Source: Streptomyces longispororuber (GTDB taxonomy: Bacteria > Actinomycetota > Actinomycetes > Streptomycetales > Streptomycetaceae). From it: a stretch of 54,698 nt of DNA. The position numbers were made by a program, and so were the translations under genes. Location: contig NZ_JAMOLN010000044.1 of the NCBI RefSeq assembly GCF_024448165.1, positions 1-54,698 of the forward strand, read 5' to 3'. Positions 24,966 through 32,612 of the stretch are shown piece by piece. The notes beneath the pieces are model-generated. The model ran no database searches, was not told the origin of the DNA, and saw nothing but the letters and a program-made list of their open reading frames with translations. How positions within the stretch are numbered: position 1 is the stretch's first letter; each line of letters opens with the position of its first letter.

Positions 24966-26818
24966 CCACTTACACAGATGCCGAACTCCGGGCGCTCGGA
25001 CAGCAGTTGAGGGTCGACTCGGTGCGCGCGGCGGACGCCGCCGGCTCCGGCCACCCCACCTCCTCGATGTCCGCTGCCGACCTGCTGGCCGTGCTCCTGG
25101 CCCGCCACTTCCGCTACGACTTCGACCGCCCCGCCCACCCGGGCAACGACCGCTTCGTCCTCTCCAAGGGCCATGCGTCGCCCCTGCTGTACGCCGCGTA
25201 CAAGGCGGCGGGCGCCATCAACGACAGCGAACTGATGGGGTTCCGCACCCTCGGCAGCCGGCTGGAGGGCCATCCGACGCCGCAGCGGCTGCCGTGGGTC
25301 GAGACCGCCACCGGATCGCTGGGGCAGGGGCTGCCCGTCGGCGTCGGGATCGCGCTGTCCGGCCGCCGGCTCGACCGCGTCGGCTACCGCGTCTACGTCC
25401 TGTGCGGCGACAGCGAACTCGCCGAGGGATCGGTGTGGGAGGCCGCCGAGCACGCCGCGTACGAGCACCTCGACAACCTCACCGCGATCGTCGACGTCAA
25501 CCGGCTCGGCCAGCGCGGGCCCACCCGGCACGGCCACGACCTCGACGCGTACGCGCGCCGCTTCCGGGCGTTCGGCTGGCACACCGTCGAGATCGACGGG
25601 CACGACGTGGCCGGGATCGACCGCGCGTACGCCGAGGCCCGCTCCACCACCGGACAGCCCACCGTGATCATCGCCCGCACCCTCAAGGGCAAGGGCGTCG
25701 CCGCCGTCGAGGACCGGGAGGGGATGCACGGCAAACCGCTGCCCGACGCCGACGAGGCGATCGCGGAACTCGGCGGTGACCACGGGGTGCGGGTCGAGGT
25801 GCAGGCGCCGCCCGCCGCCCGGATCCTGCACGCCGTGCGCAGCGGCCACCTCGACCTGCCGCGCTACGAGCTCGGCGACGAGGTCGCCACCCGCGACGCC
25901 TACGGGCAGGCGCTCGCGGCGCTCGGCTCGGCGCGCGGCGACGTCGTGGCCCTCGACGGCGAGGTGAGCGACTCGACCCGCACCGAGCAGTTCGCGAAGG
26001 AGCACCCCGACCGGTTCTTCGAGTGCTACATCGCCGAGCAGCAACTCGTCGCGACGGCCGTCGGGCTGGCGAGCCGCGGCTGGGTCCCCTACGCGTCCAC
26101 GTTCGCGGCGTTCCTGACCCGCGCCCACGACTTCGTCCGGATGGCGTCCGTCAGCGGCGCCGGCCTCAATCTGGTCGGCTCGCACGCGGGCGTCGCCATC
26201 GGGCAGGACGGGCCCTCGCAGATGGGCCTGGAAGACCTCGCCATGTTCCGGGCGGTGCACGGATCCACGGTCCTGTACCCGTGCGACGCCAACCAGACGG
26301 CCCGGCTGGTCGGCCACATGGCCGAACTGGACGGCATCCGGTACCTGCGGACCTCGCGCGGCAAGAGCCCCGTCATCTACCCGCCGCACGAGGACTTCCC
26401 GGTCGGCGGCAGCAAGGTCCTGCGGGCCGGGGAGGCCGACCGGCTCACGCTCGTCGCCGCCGGGGTCACCGTGCACGAGGCGCTGATCGCGGCCGACGAA
26501 CTGGCCGGGGCCGGGATCCCGGTCCGGGTGATCGACCTGTACTCCGTGAAGCCGGTCGACCGGCGCACGCTGGCCGAGGCCGCCCGGGACACCGGATGCC
26601 TGGTCACCGTGGAGGACCACCGGGACGAGGGCGGGCTCGGCGACGCGGTCGCCGAGGCGTTCGCGGACGGCAGCCCCACCCCGCGCCTGGTGCGGCTGGC
26701 CGTCCGTCCGATGCCGGGCTCGGCGACCCCGGCGGAACAGCTCGCGGCGGCCGGCATCGACGCGGCGTCCCTCATCGCGGCGACCGCCCTCCTCGTCGAG
26801 CAGCAGATGACGCCCTGA
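24962..26818 (+). CDS. tkt: Transketolase
   Basis: The 618-residue protein carries transketolase landmarks: RADAADAAGSGHPTSSMS-type start, LSKGHASPLLYAAY, GSLGQGLPVGVG and a thiamine diphosphate motif GDSELAEGS...N (about 150-180). The central pyrimidine domain has CYIAEQQLVATAVGLASRG with the catalytic Glu, and the C-terminal domain has TVEDHRDEGGLGDAVAEA. It is nearer in length to the short transketolases (about 620 residues) than to the 690-700-residue pentose-phosphate enzyme, so it may be a second copy with a special role. It is coupled to the NDH-2 gene by a 4-base overlap. Confidence 0.92.
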   Translation: MTTYTDAELRALGQQLRVDSVRAADAAGSGHPTSSMSAADLLAVLLARHFRYDFDRPAHPGNDRFVLSKGHASPLLYAAYKAAGAINDSELMGFRTLGSRLEGHPTPQRLPWVETATGSLGQGLPVGVGIALSGRRLDRVGYRVYVLCGDSELAEGSVWEAAEHAAYEHLDNLTAIVDVNRLGQRGPTRHGHDLDAYARRFRAFGWHTVEIDGHDVAGIDRAYAEARSTTGQPTVIIARTLKGKGVAAVEDREGMHGKPLPDADEAIAELGGDHGVRVEVQAPPAARILHAVRSGHLDLPRYELGDEVATRDAYGQALAALGSARGDVVALDGEVSDSTRTEQFAKEHPDRFFECYIAEQQLVATAVGLASRGWVPYASTFAAFLTRAHDFVRMASVSGAGLNLVGSHAGVAIGQDGPSQMGLEDLAMFRAVHGSTVLYPCDANQTARLVGHMAELDGIRYLRTSRGKSPVIYPPHEDFPVGGSKVLRAGEADRLTLVAAGVTVHEALIAADELAGAGIPVRVIDLYSVKPVDRRTLAEAARDTGCLVTVEDHRDEGGLGDAVAEAFADGSPTPRLVRLAVRPMPGSATPAEQLAAAGIDAASLIAATALLVEQQMTP

Positions 26819-26851
26819 CCGCCGAGGGGCCGGCCGGCCCAGGGAGGCACC

Positions 26852-27760
26852 GTGAACGACGTACGCACGTACAGGGTCGGCAAACGCAGCGTGGAGGTGC
26901 ACCGGCCCGGCAAGGAGCTGCTGCCCGACGGCATCACGAAGGGCGTGCTCGCCGACTACCACCGCGAGATCGCGCCGTTCATGCTGCCGCACCTGCGCGG
27001 CCGGCCCCTGATGCTGGAGCGGCACCCCGACGGTCCGGACGGGCCCCGGTTCATGCAGAAGGACACGCCGGACAGCTATCCCGACTGGATCCGCCGGGTG
27101 GAGGTCGCCAAGGAGGGCGGCACCGTCACCCACACCGTGTGCGAGAACACCGCCACCCTGCTCTTCCTCGTCGACCGGGCCGCGCTCACCCTGCACCGGT
27201 GGCAGTCGCGGGCCGGCCGGATCGACCGGCCCGACCGGCTCGTCTTCGACCTCGACCCCGCGAACGACGACTTCGGGACGGTACGGGACGCGGCCCGCCG
27301 GCTGCACGAGCTCCTCGACGGACTCGGGCTGCCCGCCGCCCCGATGACCACCGGCTCGCGCGGCGTGCACGTCGTCGTACCGCTCGACGGGCGGCACGAC
27401 TTCGACGCCACCCGGGACTTCGCCCGGCAGGTCGCGCAGACCCTCGCCGACGAGCACCCCGACGCCCTCACCACCGAGGCCCGCAAGAAGGACCGCGGCG
27501 ACCGCCTCTACCTCGACGTGCTGCGCAACGGCTATGCCCAGACCGCCGTCGCGCCCTACAGCGTGCGGGCGAAACCGGGCGGACCCGTGGCCACCCCGAT
27601 GACCTGGGAGCAGCTCGACGACCCGGCCACGAACGCCCGCCGCTGGACCGTCACGGACGCCCTCGAACAGGCCCGCACCCACCCCTGGCAAGGGCTGCTC
27701 GGCCGGGGGCGCGCACTCGGCCCGGCCCTCCGCAAACTCCGTACGCGGCAAGGGAGTTAG
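26852..27760 (+). CDS. Stand-alone LigD-type polymerase/primase (POL domain)
   Basis: The 302-residue protein is a single LigD POL (archaeo-eukaryotic primase superfamily) domain. It has PHLRGRPLMLERHPDG, the catalytic FDLDP (Asp133, Asp135), TTGSRGVHVVVPL and KKDRGDRLYLDVLRNGYAQTAVAPYSVRAKPGGPVATPM. These enzymes fill gaps with ribonucleotides during Ku-dependent end joining; several Streptomyces carry them as separate genes. No Ku or ligase gene is in the window. AGGGAGG precedes the GTG start. The gene ends 37 bases before gvpO; its immediate neighbourhood with transketolase and gas vesicle genes is, as I recall, conserved in the genus. Confidence 0.9.
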   Translation: MNDVRTYRVGKRSVEVHRPGKELLPDGITKGVLADYHREIAPFMLPHLRGRPLMLERHPDGPDGPRFMQKDTPDSYPDWIRRVEVAKEGGTVTHTVCENTATLLFLVDRAALTLHRWQSRAGRIDRPDRLVFDLDPANDDFGTVRDAARRLHELLDGLGLPAAPMTTGSRGVHVVVPLDGRHDFDATRDFARQVAQTLADEHPDALTTEARKKDRGDRLYLDVLRNGYAQTAVAPYSVRAKPGGPVATPMTWEQLDDPATNARRWTVTDALEQARTHPWQGLLGRGRALGPALRKLRTRQGS

Positions 27761-27762
27761 AG

Positions 27763-27786
27763 GTTTGTCCAGGACCGATGGGGTGA
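27763..27786 (+). promoter_or_regulatory. SigB-type promoter candidate for the gas vesicle operon
   Basis: GTTT (27763-27766), 14 bases, then GGGTGA (27781-27786) fits the Streptomyces SigB consensus (GNNT, N14-16, GGGTAC) except in the last two -10 bases. The element ends 10 bases before the gvpO ATG, and no Shine-Dalgarno sequence lies between, predicting an almost leaderless message. Confidence 0.55.
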
Positions 27787-27796
27787 CTCGACCCGC

Positions 27797-28099
27797 ATGA
27801 ACAAGACGCAGGGCGACGGCGGCCGGGGGCCAGGACCCATGGAGGTGCTGCGCGAGGCGCGCACCCAGCTGGCCGAGCTCACCGGTATGACGGCGGAGTC
27901 CGTCTCGTCCTTCGAACGCACCGAGGACGGCTGGGAGTTGGAGATCGAGGTCCTCGAAGTGGCCCGGGTCCCCGACACGATGAGCCTGCTCGCGAGCTAC
28001 CAGGTGAGCCTGGACCCGGAGGGCGTGCTCACCGGCTACCGGCGCGTCCACCGCTACGAGCGGGGACGTGCGGAGTCGCGCAGGCCCGGCGGCCGGTAG
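27797..28099 (+). CDS. gvpO: Gas vesicle protein GvpO
   Basis: The 100-residue protein matches GvpO: EVLREARTQLAELTGMTAESVSSFERTEDGWELEIEVLEVARVPDTMSLLASYQVSLDPEGVLTGYRRVHRYERG forms one compact domain. GvpO is needed for gas vesicle formation in haloarchaea and begins the Streptomyces gvpOAFGYZJLSK order seen here. No ribosome binding site is visible, and a SigB-like -10 ends 10 bases before the ATG, so translation may start on a leaderless message. A 120-base spacer with tandem repeats separates it from gvpA. Confidence 0.92.
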   Translation: MNKTQGDGGRGPGPMEVLREARTQLAELTGMTAESVSSFERTEDGWELEIEVLEVARVPDTMSLLASYQVSLDPEGVLTGYRRVHRYERGRAESRRPGGR

Positions 28100-28140
28100 A
28101 CCGCCGCCCCCGCCCCTGCCTCGTCCCGCGCACCACACAG

Positions 28141-28205
28141 ACAAGCCCCTTATGGACAAGCCCCTTATGGACAAGCCCTTTATGGACAAGCCCCTTATGG
28201 ACAAG
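28141..28205 (+). repeat. 15-bp tandem repeat (x4 plus 5 bases) upstream of gvpA
   Basis: The unit ACAAGCCCCTTATGG occurs at 28141, 28156, 28171 (one C-to-T change) and 28186, followed by ACAAG that runs into the gvpA GGAGG. The unit length is a multiple of three, so copy-number change would keep the mini-ORF in frame. Each unit also carries CCCCTT, which can pair with the AAGGAGG ribosome binding site. Copy number may therefore tune gvpA translation. Confidence 0.9.
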
Positions 28206-28223
28206 GAGGACCGGTCTCCATGA
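28152..28223 (+). CDS. Possible repetitive leader peptide overlapping gvpA
   Basis: An ATG at 28152 opens a 23-codon frame reading MDKPL, MDKPF, MDKPL, then MDKEDRSP. Its TGA stop (28221-28223) overlaps the gvpA ATG (28220) as ATGA. Every repeat unit supplies its own in-frame ATG. No ribosome binding site precedes it, so translation is uncertain. If it is read, the overlap would couple it to gvpA. It may equally be a by-product of the repeat; I rate this as a candidate only. Confidence 0.3.
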   Translation: MDKPLMDKPFMDKPLMDKEDRSP

Positions 28224-28642
28224 CCGTTGTTCCTGCACAGCAGTCAGGCGGCGGTGGCGGCACCAGCGGTCTGTACGACGTACTCGAACTCGTCCTGGAC
28301 CGCGGACTCGTCATCGACGCGTTCGTCCGTGTCTCGCTGGTCGGCATCGAGATCCTGAAGATCGACGTCAGGGTCGTCGTCGCCAGCGTCGACACCTATC
28401 TCCGCTTCGCCGAGGCCTGCAACCGGCTCGATCTGGAAGCCGGCCCGCACCGCAGCCCCGGCCTGCCCGACCTCGTCGGCGAGATGACCGAGTCGGGCGC
28501 GCGCGGCAAGTCCAAGGGCGCCCTGACCGGAGCCGCGCAGACCATCTCCGAGGCGTTCAACCAGGCCCGCGACGAGGGCCAGGCCGAGCCGAAGCGGACC
28601 CGCAGGTCCGCCCCGAGCCGCCGTAAGGAGGAGCAGGAGTGA
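28220..28642 (+). CDS. gvpA: Gas vesicle structural protein GvpA family
   Basis: The 140-residue protein has the GvpA core at about residues 17-75: LYDVLELVLDRGLVIDAFVRVSLVGIEILKIDVRVVVASVDTYLRFAEA. This forms the gas-permeable rib wall. Beyond it lies a long Lys/Arg-rich tail (about 85-140) absent from cyanobacterial GvpA (about 70 residues) and typical of Streptomyces. GGAGGACCGGTCTCC precedes the ATG. The stop overlaps gvpF (GTGA). Two shorter paralogues, gvpJ and gvpS, lie further on in the operon. Confidence 0.93.
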   Translation: MTVVPAQQSGGGGGTSGLYDVLELVLDRGLVIDAFVRVSLVGIEILKIDVRVVVASVDTYLRFAEACNRLDLEAGPHRSPGLPDLVGEMTESGARGKSKGALTGAAQTISEAFNQARDEGQAEPKRTRRSAPSRRKEEQE

Positions 28643-29388
28643 CCAGCACGTACATCTACGGCATCGCGAGCGCGGAGCACCCCTCGCTGCCCGACGGCAT
28701 GGGCGGCATCGGGGAACCCGCGCGCAAGGTGCGCCTCGTGAAGGAAGGGTCCCTCGCGGCGATCGTCAGCGAGGCCCCCGAGGACCTGCGGCCCAAGCGC
28801 CGGGACCTGCTCGCCCATCAGAGCGTGCTGTCCGAGGCGGGCGGCGGCGGGCCCGTCCTGCCCATGCGGTTCGGCAGCCTCGCGCCCGACGACAAGGCCG
28901 TCGCGGCGGTGCTCGCCGAGCGCGCCGACCACTATCAGGAGCGGCTGAGCTCGCTGGACGGCAAGGTGGAGTACAACGTCAAGGCGCAGCACGACGAAGA
29001 GGCCGTGCTGCACCGGGTGATGGCCGAGGACGCCGAGGTCCGCACCCTGACCGAGGCCAACCGGCAGGCCGGCGGCGGCACGTACGAGGAGCGGCTGCGG
29101 CTCGGCGAGCTGGTCGTGTCGGCCGTGCAGGCCCGGGAGGCGGCGGACGCCACCGAGCTGCAGGGCCTGCTCGAACCCGCGGCCGACGCCGTGTCGACGG
29201 GACCGGAGAGCAGCGGCTGGCTGGCCAACCTCTCCTTCCTCGTCGACCGCGGGCAGGCCGAGCACTTCCTCGCCGCGATCGAGCACGTCCGCCACAGCCG
29301 TCCGCACCTCGACCTCACGGTCAACGGCCCGCTCCCGCCGTACAGCTTCGTGGAGCCGGGCCCCGCGGAGCCCGCGGGCACGGAGTGA
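28639..29388 (+). CDS. gvpF: Gas vesicle protein GvpF (GvpF/GvpL family)
   Basis: The 249-residue protein has the two-domain GvpF/L fold: TYIYGIASAEH start, LAAIVSEAPE, the VLPMRFGSLAPD segment near residue 75, then VEYNVKAQ and a C-terminal WLANLSFLVDRGQAEHFLAAIEHV...GPLPPYSF. GvpF/L proteins are minor gas vesicle components that bind GvpA and probably help nucleate or chaperone it. The GTG start overlaps the gvpA stop. A homologous copy, gvpL, is downstream. Confidence 0.93.
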   Translation: MTSTYIYGIASAEHPSLPDGMGGIGEPARKVRLVKEGSLAAIVSEAPEDLRPKRRDLLAHQSVLSEAGGGGPVLPMRFGSLAPDDKAVAAVLAERADHYQERLSSLDGKVEYNVKAQHDEEAVLHRVMAEDAEVRTLTEANRQAGGGTYEERLRLGELVVSAVQAREAADATELQGLLEPAADAVSTGPESSGWLANLSFLVDRGQAEHFLAAIEHVRHSRPHLDLTVNGPLPPYSFVEPGPAEPAGTE

Positions 29389-29392
29389 GCCC

Positions 29393-29617
29393 ATGGGGCT
29401 GATCAAGGAAGTGCTGCTGCTGCCGATCGCGCCGGTGCGCGGGTCCCTGTGGGCCGTGCAGCAGGTGCTCACGGAGGCCGAGCGGCAGTACTACGACCCC
29501 GCGTCGGTCCGCGCCGAACTCGCCCGCCTGGAAGAGCGGTTGACGTCCGGCGAGATCGACCAGGAGACGTTCGACCGGATCGAGGACGAGCTCCTCGACC
29601 GTCTGGAGGGAAAGTGA
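29393..29617 (+). CDS. gvpG: Gas vesicle protein GvpG
   Basis: The 74-residue protein begins MGLIKEVLLLPIAPVRGSLWAVQQVLTEAERQYYDP and continues as charged helices (ARLEERLTSGEIDQETFDRIEDELLDRL), the conserved GvpG pattern. GvpG is an accessory assembly protein that interacts with GvpF/L. GGAG lies 7 bases before the ATG, and the stop overlaps the next gene (GTGA). Confidence 0.92.
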   Translation: MGLIKEVLLLPIAPVRGSLWAVQQVLTEAERQYYDPASVRAELARLEERLTSGEIDQETFDRIEDELLDRLEGK

Positions 29618-30300
29618 ACCGAGCAGCGCTCGGCCTCGCGGTAGGGGCCGGTTACGTCCTCGGGCGTACGAAGAAGATGAAGCTGGCGTTCGCCGTCGGC
29701 ACGATGGTCGCGGGCAAACGGCTGAAGCTGAGCCCGAGCGCGCTCGCGGACCTGGTCAGCCAACAGCTGGCGAACAACCCGCAGTTCAAGGAAATCGCCG
29801 ACGAGCTCAGGCAGGATCTGCGCGGCGTCGGCAAGGCGGCGTCGGGTGCGCTCGTCGAGCGCCAGATCGAGGGGCTCGCGGGCCGTCTGCACGACCGCAC
29901 GCGCGGCGTCCGCGACCGGATCGAGGGCGTCGTCCCCGACGTCGACGACGTGCGCGACGCGGGCGACCGGGTCACCGGTCTCGTCCCGGGGCGCGGCAAG
30001 GCCCGCGACGAGGAGCCCGATGAGGTCCGCGACGAGGAGCCCTACGACGCCTATGACGACGAGGCCCCGGACGAGGCGGAGGATCGGGACGGCGCGGAGG
30101 CCCGGGACGAAGCCGACGACGCGGCGGACCGGGCGAGGGACGCCAGGTCGCGGACGGTGGAGAAGAAGCCGCCGGCCAAGAAGGCGGGGGCCAAGAAGAC
30201 CGCGGCGCGCAAGCCGGTGAAGAAGGCCCCGGCGCAGCGGGTGGGCGGTGCCAAGCGGGCTGCCACGAAGACCGTGGAAGGGGGCCGTGGCCGTGGCTGA
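29614..30300 (+). CDS. gvpY: Gas vesicle cluster protein GvpY
   Basis: The 228-residue protein begins with a short hydrophobic segment (ALGLAVGAGYVLGRTKKMKLAFAVGTMVAGKR). A helical middle follows, then an acidic stretch (about 130-185) and a Lys/Ala/Pro-rich basic tail (KKPPAKKAGAKKTAARKPVKKAP) like histone-H1-type tails. Its order between gvpG and the SRPBCC gene matches gvpY of Streptomyces; function is unknown. Such basic tails often lead to false DNA primase annotations. The GTG start overlaps the gvpG stop, which rejects the longer frame from 29449. Confidence 0.8.
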   Translation: MNRAALGLAVGAGYVLGRTKKMKLAFAVGTMVAGKRLKLSPSALADLVSQQLANNPQFKEIADELRQDLRGVGKAASGALVERQIEGLAGRLHDRTRGVRDRIEGVVPDVDDVRDAGDRVTGLVPGRGKARDEEPDEVRDEEPYDAYDDEAPDEAEDRDGAEARDEADDAADRARDARSRTVEKKPPAKKAGAKKTAARKPVKKAPAQRVGGAKRAATKTVEGGRGRG

Positions 30301-31507
30301 CTCCCCGAAGAACGCGCTCGGCGGTCTCGCGAAGAGCCAGGCCGCCGACCACCTCAAGGCCGAACTCCAGGAGTACCTGGCGGCCCAGGCCCAGCGTCTG
30401 CTGGTCGGCGCGGGCCGCAAGCTCGGCGAGACCACGATCAAGCTGAACGACATCGCCGACGGCAAGAGCCCCGGCTTCGCGCAGCTCGCCCTCGACGGCG
30501 GCCGTAAACTCGCCGAGGGCAAGGGGCCGTTGCGCAGCGCGGTCGAGCTCGGCGCGGGCCGGCTGAAGGACAACGTCGTGGGCGCCTTCAAGAACCTCGG
30601 CGGCGGCAAGGGCAAGCGCAAGAGCGGCGCGGGCAAGAAGCCCACCGTCATCATGGAGTTCATCGACGTGGGCGTCGATCTGCGCAACGCCTACGACCAG
30701 TGGACCCAGTACCAGGAGTTCAGCACCTTCGCGAAGGGCGTCAAGAACGCGAACCGCGCCGACGACGTCACCTCCGACTGGCAGCTCAAGGTCTTCTGGT
30801 CCAACCGGAGCTGGAAGGCCCACACCACCGAGCAGCATCCCGACGACCGGATCGCCTGGACGTCGGAGGGCGCCAAGGGCACCACGAAGGGCGTCGTCTC
30901 CTTCCACCCGCTGGCCGACCGGCTCACCCGGGTGCTGCTCGTCATCGAGTACTACCCCAAGGGCCTGTTCGAGAGGACCGGCAACATCTGGCGCGCCCAG
31001 GGCCGCCGGGCCCGTCTCGACCTGAAGCACTTCGCGCGGTTCGTGACGCTGCGCGGCGAGGCGAGCGACGGCTGGCGCGGCGAGATCGAGGACGGCCAGG
31101 TCGTCACGAGCCACGAGGACGCCGTCGCCGAGGAGGAGCGCGAGCGGGAGCAGGACCTGGAGAACGAAGAGGGGCAGGAGCAGGAACAGGAGCAGGAACA
31201 GGAGCAGGAGGGGGAGCTGGAGCAGGAGTCCGGCAAGCCCGCGGACGACGACTACGAGGAGTACGCCGACGAAGAGGGCGAAGACGGCGCGGAGGGCGCG
31301 GAGGAACCCGACCGCTACGACGCCGAGGACGAGGACCGGGACGAACCCGAGGACGACGCCGAGGACGACGGCGAGTACGAGGAGTACGACACCGAGCCCG
31401 AGCAGGAGCACGACCGGGACGAGGAGCCGGAGCCCGAGGACGAGCCCGAGGAGGAGCCGGTGCGCCGGCCCCGCCGGGAGCGGGCCGGCAGCGGGGCCCG
31501 CCGATGA
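30287..31507 (+). CDS. gvpZ: Gas vesicle cluster protein GvpZ, SRPBCC domain with acidic tail
   Basis: The 406-residue protein has a helical N-terminal part (about 1-110). An SRPBCC/START-like domain follows (about 120-270): VIMEFIDVGVDLRNAYDQWTQYQEFSTFAKGV, then WQLKVFWSNRSWKAH and WTSEGAKGTTKGVVSFHPLADRLTRVLLVIEY. The last 130 residues are extremely acidic, with a Glu-Gln repeat (bases 31175-31210). SRPBCC folds bind hydrophobic ligands or act as cofactors; the role in gas vesicles is unknown. The GTG at 30287 lies 5-6 bases after AAGG and overlaps gvpY by 14 bases; 30293 is an alternative. Confidence 0.82.
   Translation: MAVADSPKNALGGLAKSQAADHLKAELQEYLAAQAQRLLVGAGRKLGETTIKLNDIADGKSPGFAQLALDGGRKLAEGKGPLRSAVELGAGRLKDNVVGAFKNLGGGKGKRKSGAGKKPTVIMEFIDVGVDLRNAYDQWTQYQEFSTFAKGVKNANRADDVTSDWQLKVFWSNRSWKAHTTEQHPDDRIAWTSEGAKGTTKGVVSFHPLADRLTRVLLVIEYYPKGLFERTGNIWRAQGRRARLDLKHFARFVTLRGEASDGWRGEIEDGQVVTSHEDAVAEEEREREQDLENEEGQEQEQEQEQEQEGELEQESGKPADDDYEEYADEEGEDGAEGAEEPDRYDAEDEDRDEPEDDAEDDGEYEEYDTEPEQEHDRDEEPEPEDEPEEEPVRRPRRERAGSGARR
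31175..31210 (+). repeat. CAGGAG/CAGGAA hexamer repeat inside gvpZ
   Basis: Six tandem hexamers alternate CAGGAG and CAGGAA and encode alternating Gln and Glu in the acidic tail of GvpZ. The change is always in frame, so tail length could vary between strains without disrupting the gene. Confidence 0.8.
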
Positions 31508-31818
31508 CCACGGCGAGCCGCTTCCCCGACACCTACCGCGGTGGCGACGGCGGGGCCAACCTCGCCGACATCCTCGAACGCGTCCTGGACAAGGGCATCG
31601 TCATCGCGGGCGACATCCGCATCAACCTGCTCGACATCGAACTGCTCACCATCAAGCTCCGGCTGATCGTCGCCTCCATCGACAAGGCGAAGGAGATGGG
31701 CATCGACTGGTGGGAGGACGACCCGGCGCTGTCGTCGGGTGCCCGCCGCAAGCAACTCGCGCGGGAGAACGCCGAGTTGAAGCAGCGGCTGGCCGAACTG
31801 GAGGAGGGCACCGCATGA
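31504..31818 (+). CDS. gvpJ: Gas vesicle protein GvpJ (GvpA paralogue)
   Basis: The 104-residue protein has the GvpA-family core LADILERVLDKGIVIAGDIRINLLDIELLTIKLRLIVASIDKAKEMGIDWWEDDP. It has the W-W-E-D ending and a C-terminal coiled-coil (LARENAELKQRLAELEEG) typical of GvpJ/M. It is a minor component thought to cap or nucleate the vesicle. The ATG overlaps the gvpZ stop (ATGA), and its own stop overlaps gvpL in the same way. A much longer upstream frame exists only as a shadow of gvpZ. Confidence 0.92.
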   Translation: MTTASRFPDTYRGGDGGANLADILERVLDKGIVIAGDIRINLLDIELLTIKLRLIVASIDKAKEMGIDWWEDDPALSSGARRKQLARENAELKQRLAELEEGTA

Positions 31819-32612
31819 CGGGGACGAGTGAGCTGCGGTACGTGTACGCGGTCTGCCGTCCGCTCGGCGACGCCCCGTTGCAGGCCGACCTCACCGGCGT
31901 CGCGGGCGCGCCGCCGGGCCTGGTCGAGCACCACGGGCTCGTCGCCGTCGTCGGCGACGTACCGGAGCGGGACTTCGCCGAGGCCCCGCTCCGCTCCCGT
32001 CTGGAGGACCTCGACTGGCTCACCGGGACGGCCCGCGCCCACCAGCGGGTGATCGCGGCCCTGTGCACGGTCACCAGCCCGCTGCCGCTGCGGCTGGCCA
32101 CCGTGTTCCGCGACGACAGCGGCGTACGGACCATGCTGGAGCAGGAGGGCGACCGCTTCCGCGCCGCGCTCGACCGGCTCGCCGGACGCGTGGAGTGGGG
32201 CGTGAAGGTGTACGTGGAGGAGGCCGCCGCCGCGGAACCGGCGCCGGCCGCCGAGCCCGCGGCGGCGTCCGGCCGCGACTACCTGCGCCGCCGCCGGGCC
32301 GAGCGGGCCGCCCGCGACGACACCTGGCAGCGTGCCGAACGGTTCGCGCAGGAGCTGCACGACGAGCTGTCCGGGCAGGCCGCTGCCACCCGCATCCACC
32401 CGCCGCAGAACCCCGAGCTGGCCCGCACCAGCGACCGGAACGTCCTCAACGCGGCCTATCTGGTGGGGCGTTCGGCGTCGGAGGAGTTCGTGGAGACGGT
32501 CGACGCCACCAAGGACCGGGAGCCGGGGCTGCGGGTGGAACTGACCGGACCGTGGGCCGGCTACTCGTTCAGCTCCCCCGAGGACGCCGAGGGTGGGGAG
32601 GAGCAGCCGTGA
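31815..32612 (+). CDS. gvpL: Gas vesicle protein GvpL (GvpF/GvpL family)
   Basis: The 265-residue protein is a second GvpF/L member: LRYVYAVCRPLG start, LVAVVGDVPERDF, VTSPLPLRLATVFRDD (the PMRFG-equivalent segment) and VEWGVKVYVEE. A longer Arg/Ala-rich insert follows, then FVETVDATKDREPGLRVELTGPWAGYSF. It differs from gvpF by the insert at about residues 140-180. Its ATG overlaps gvpJ and its stop overlaps gvpS, so GvpJ, GvpL, GvpS and GvpK are made from a chain of overlaps. Confidence 0.92.
   Translation: MTGTSELRYVYAVCRPLGDAPLQADLTGVAGAPPGLVEHHGLVAVVGDVPERDFAEAPLRSRLEDLDWLTGTARAHQRVIAALCTVTSPLPLRLATVFRDDSGVRTMLEQEGDRFRAALDRLAGRVEWGVKVYVEEAAAAEPAPAAEPAAASGRDYLRRRRAERAARDDTWQRAERFAQELHDELSGQAAATRIHPPQNPELARTSDRNVLNAAYLVGRSASEEFVETVDATKDREPGLRVELTGPWAGYSFSSPEDAEGGEEQP

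Noticed and set aside
24710..28204. Antisense open frame of 1164 codons
   Set aside because: It lies opposite NDH-2, transketolase and polymerase genes with clear motifs; the reverse translation has no recognisable domain.
28141..28205. CRISPR-like array upstream of gvpA
   Set aside because: Units are directly adjacent with no unique spacers and only 15 bp long; this is a simple tandem repeat.
29614..30300. DNA primase or DNA-binding protein
   Set aside because: The only basis would be the Lys/Ala-rich tail; the position and order identify it as gvpY.
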